Position numbers and translations under genes: made by a program. From positions 1 through 5,848 of the forward strand of contig JAFZQP010000093.1 in NCBI GenBank assembly GCA_017620345.1: 5,848 bases of DNA, written 5' to 3'. Below, one piece after another: positions 5,618 through 5,848 of the stretch. How positions within the stretch are numbered: the stretch's first letter is position 1; the number at the start of each line of letters is the position of its first letter. The notes beneath the pieces were generated by a model. That model saw only the letters and a list, made by a program, of their open reading frames with translations, ran no database searches and had not been told where the DNA came from. Source of the DNA: Lachnospiraceae bacterium. Lineage in GTDB: Bacteria > Bacillota_A > Clostridia > Lachnospirales > Lachnospiraceae.

Positions 5618-5848
5618 GTTGATCTTGAATAAGATCGAATACCCCGGCAGGGTCTGGTCGGCAATAAATCCCTGGGAGATCAGGTATGACGTTATGTGTG
5701 GCCACTGATCTCCTATGATATATATTGCATTTTCGTTCACATCTATCTCTTCGGGAAGTTTGCCCGTCACATTTCCGTAGGTTACATTATCATCACTGTA
5801 TACGTCACCCGGCTGCGCGGCAAAATAGAATACCTGCTGTGCCGGCGC
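5615..5848 (-). CDS. C-terminal end of a second GT-C glycosyltransferase, paralog of the 3847-5520 gene (5' part outside window)
   Basis: The last 77 codons and the TGA stop (5617-5615) of a minus-strand gene are visible; its start lies beyond the right edge. The peptide, ending GYSILFKIN, differs from the C-terminus of the plus-strand protein at only 5 of 77 positions (T to A, S to P, I to V, E to D, V to I). Most of the 26 DNA differences are silent, so both copies appear to be held by purifying selection and both are probably working genes. The visible part is the soluble C-terminal domain; the catalytic membrane region is assumed from the paralog. The two genes converge on the 100-base palindrome. 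Confidence 0.9.
   Translation of the reverse strand, partial: APAQQVFYFAAQPGDVYSDDNVTYGNVTGKLPEEIDVNENAIYIIGDQWPHITSYLISQGFIADQTLPGYSILFKIN

Larger units (their letters stand above)
5287..5848. repeat. Large inverted duplication centred near 5567 (3' ends of two paralogs plus palindrome)
   Basis: Positions 5287-5561 and 5848-5574 are mirror copies with no insertion or deletion; paired coordinates always sum to 11135. I count 26 differences in the 231 coding bases (about 89% identity), whereas the 44 bases starting at each stop codon are identical. The duplication continues past the right edge, so its full length is unknown. Confidence 0.95.

Noticed and set aside
5287..5848. Inverted duplication as a simple sequencing or assembly fold-back artefact
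   Set aside because: The coding arms differ at 26 positions, mostly silent third-codon changes, which a fold-back artefact would not produce. The identical 44-base arms still merit long-read confirmation.
1..5848. CRISPR arrays, tRNA or rRNA genes, complete insertion sequences
   Set aside because: No regularly spaced repeats, no cloverleaf or rRNA-like stretch, and no transposase gene were seen in the window.

Overview
The window is a bacterial chromosomal segment that looks like part of a surface-polysaccharide (deoxysugar / glycosyltransferase) locus. Roughly even base composition, GGAG-type ribosome binding sites, GTG and TTG starts and gene types familiar from anaerobic Clostridia (Lachnospiraceae-like) suggest a Bacillota host. 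That taxonomic guess is inference only; no rRNA or marker gene is present.

Left part, minus strand, read right to left: a tightly packed operon of four genes. It begins with a small XRE-type helix-turn-helix regulator (3588-3247). A HipA-family Ser/Thr kinase toxin (3250-1961) overlaps it by 4 bases. An NAD(P)-dependent sugar epimerase/reductase of the extended SDR family (1957-1034) follows after 3 bases and starts at TTG. Last is an RfbH-type CDP-4-keto-6-deoxyglucose 3-dehydratase (1007 to beyond the left edge). The last two fit a CDP-3,6-dideoxyhexose pathway. The first two form a HipBA-like toxin-antitoxin pair that appears to be co-transcribed with the sugar genes, an unusual arrangement.

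Middle: a 258-base divergent intergenic region (3589-3846) carries candidate promoters for both directions and a TGTCAT direct repeat that could be a regulator site.

Right part: a 557-residue multi-pass membrane glycosyltransferase (GT-C fold, GT39/ArnT-like) on the plus strand faces the 3' end of a close paralog on the minus strand that runs off the right edge. The two are tail to tail, about 89% identical in DNA over the visible 231 coding bases. They are separated by an exactly 100-base palindrome whose 44-base arms are identical and include both stop codons.

The most interesting signal is a short hairpin element with a constant 13-base loop, GGGGACGGTTCCG, flanked by TGAGAA.../...TTCTCA stems. 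It occurs three times: twice as the inverted halves of the 100-base palindrome, and once inside the SDR gene, where it is read in frame and encodes about 13 residues (58-70) of the enzyme. Paired base differences keep the stem complementary in the SDR copy, and its loop is flipped relative to a shared 11-base flank. It resembles a REP/BIME-like or Rickettsia-palindromic-element-like mobile repeat that can settle in a coding sequence without breaking it.
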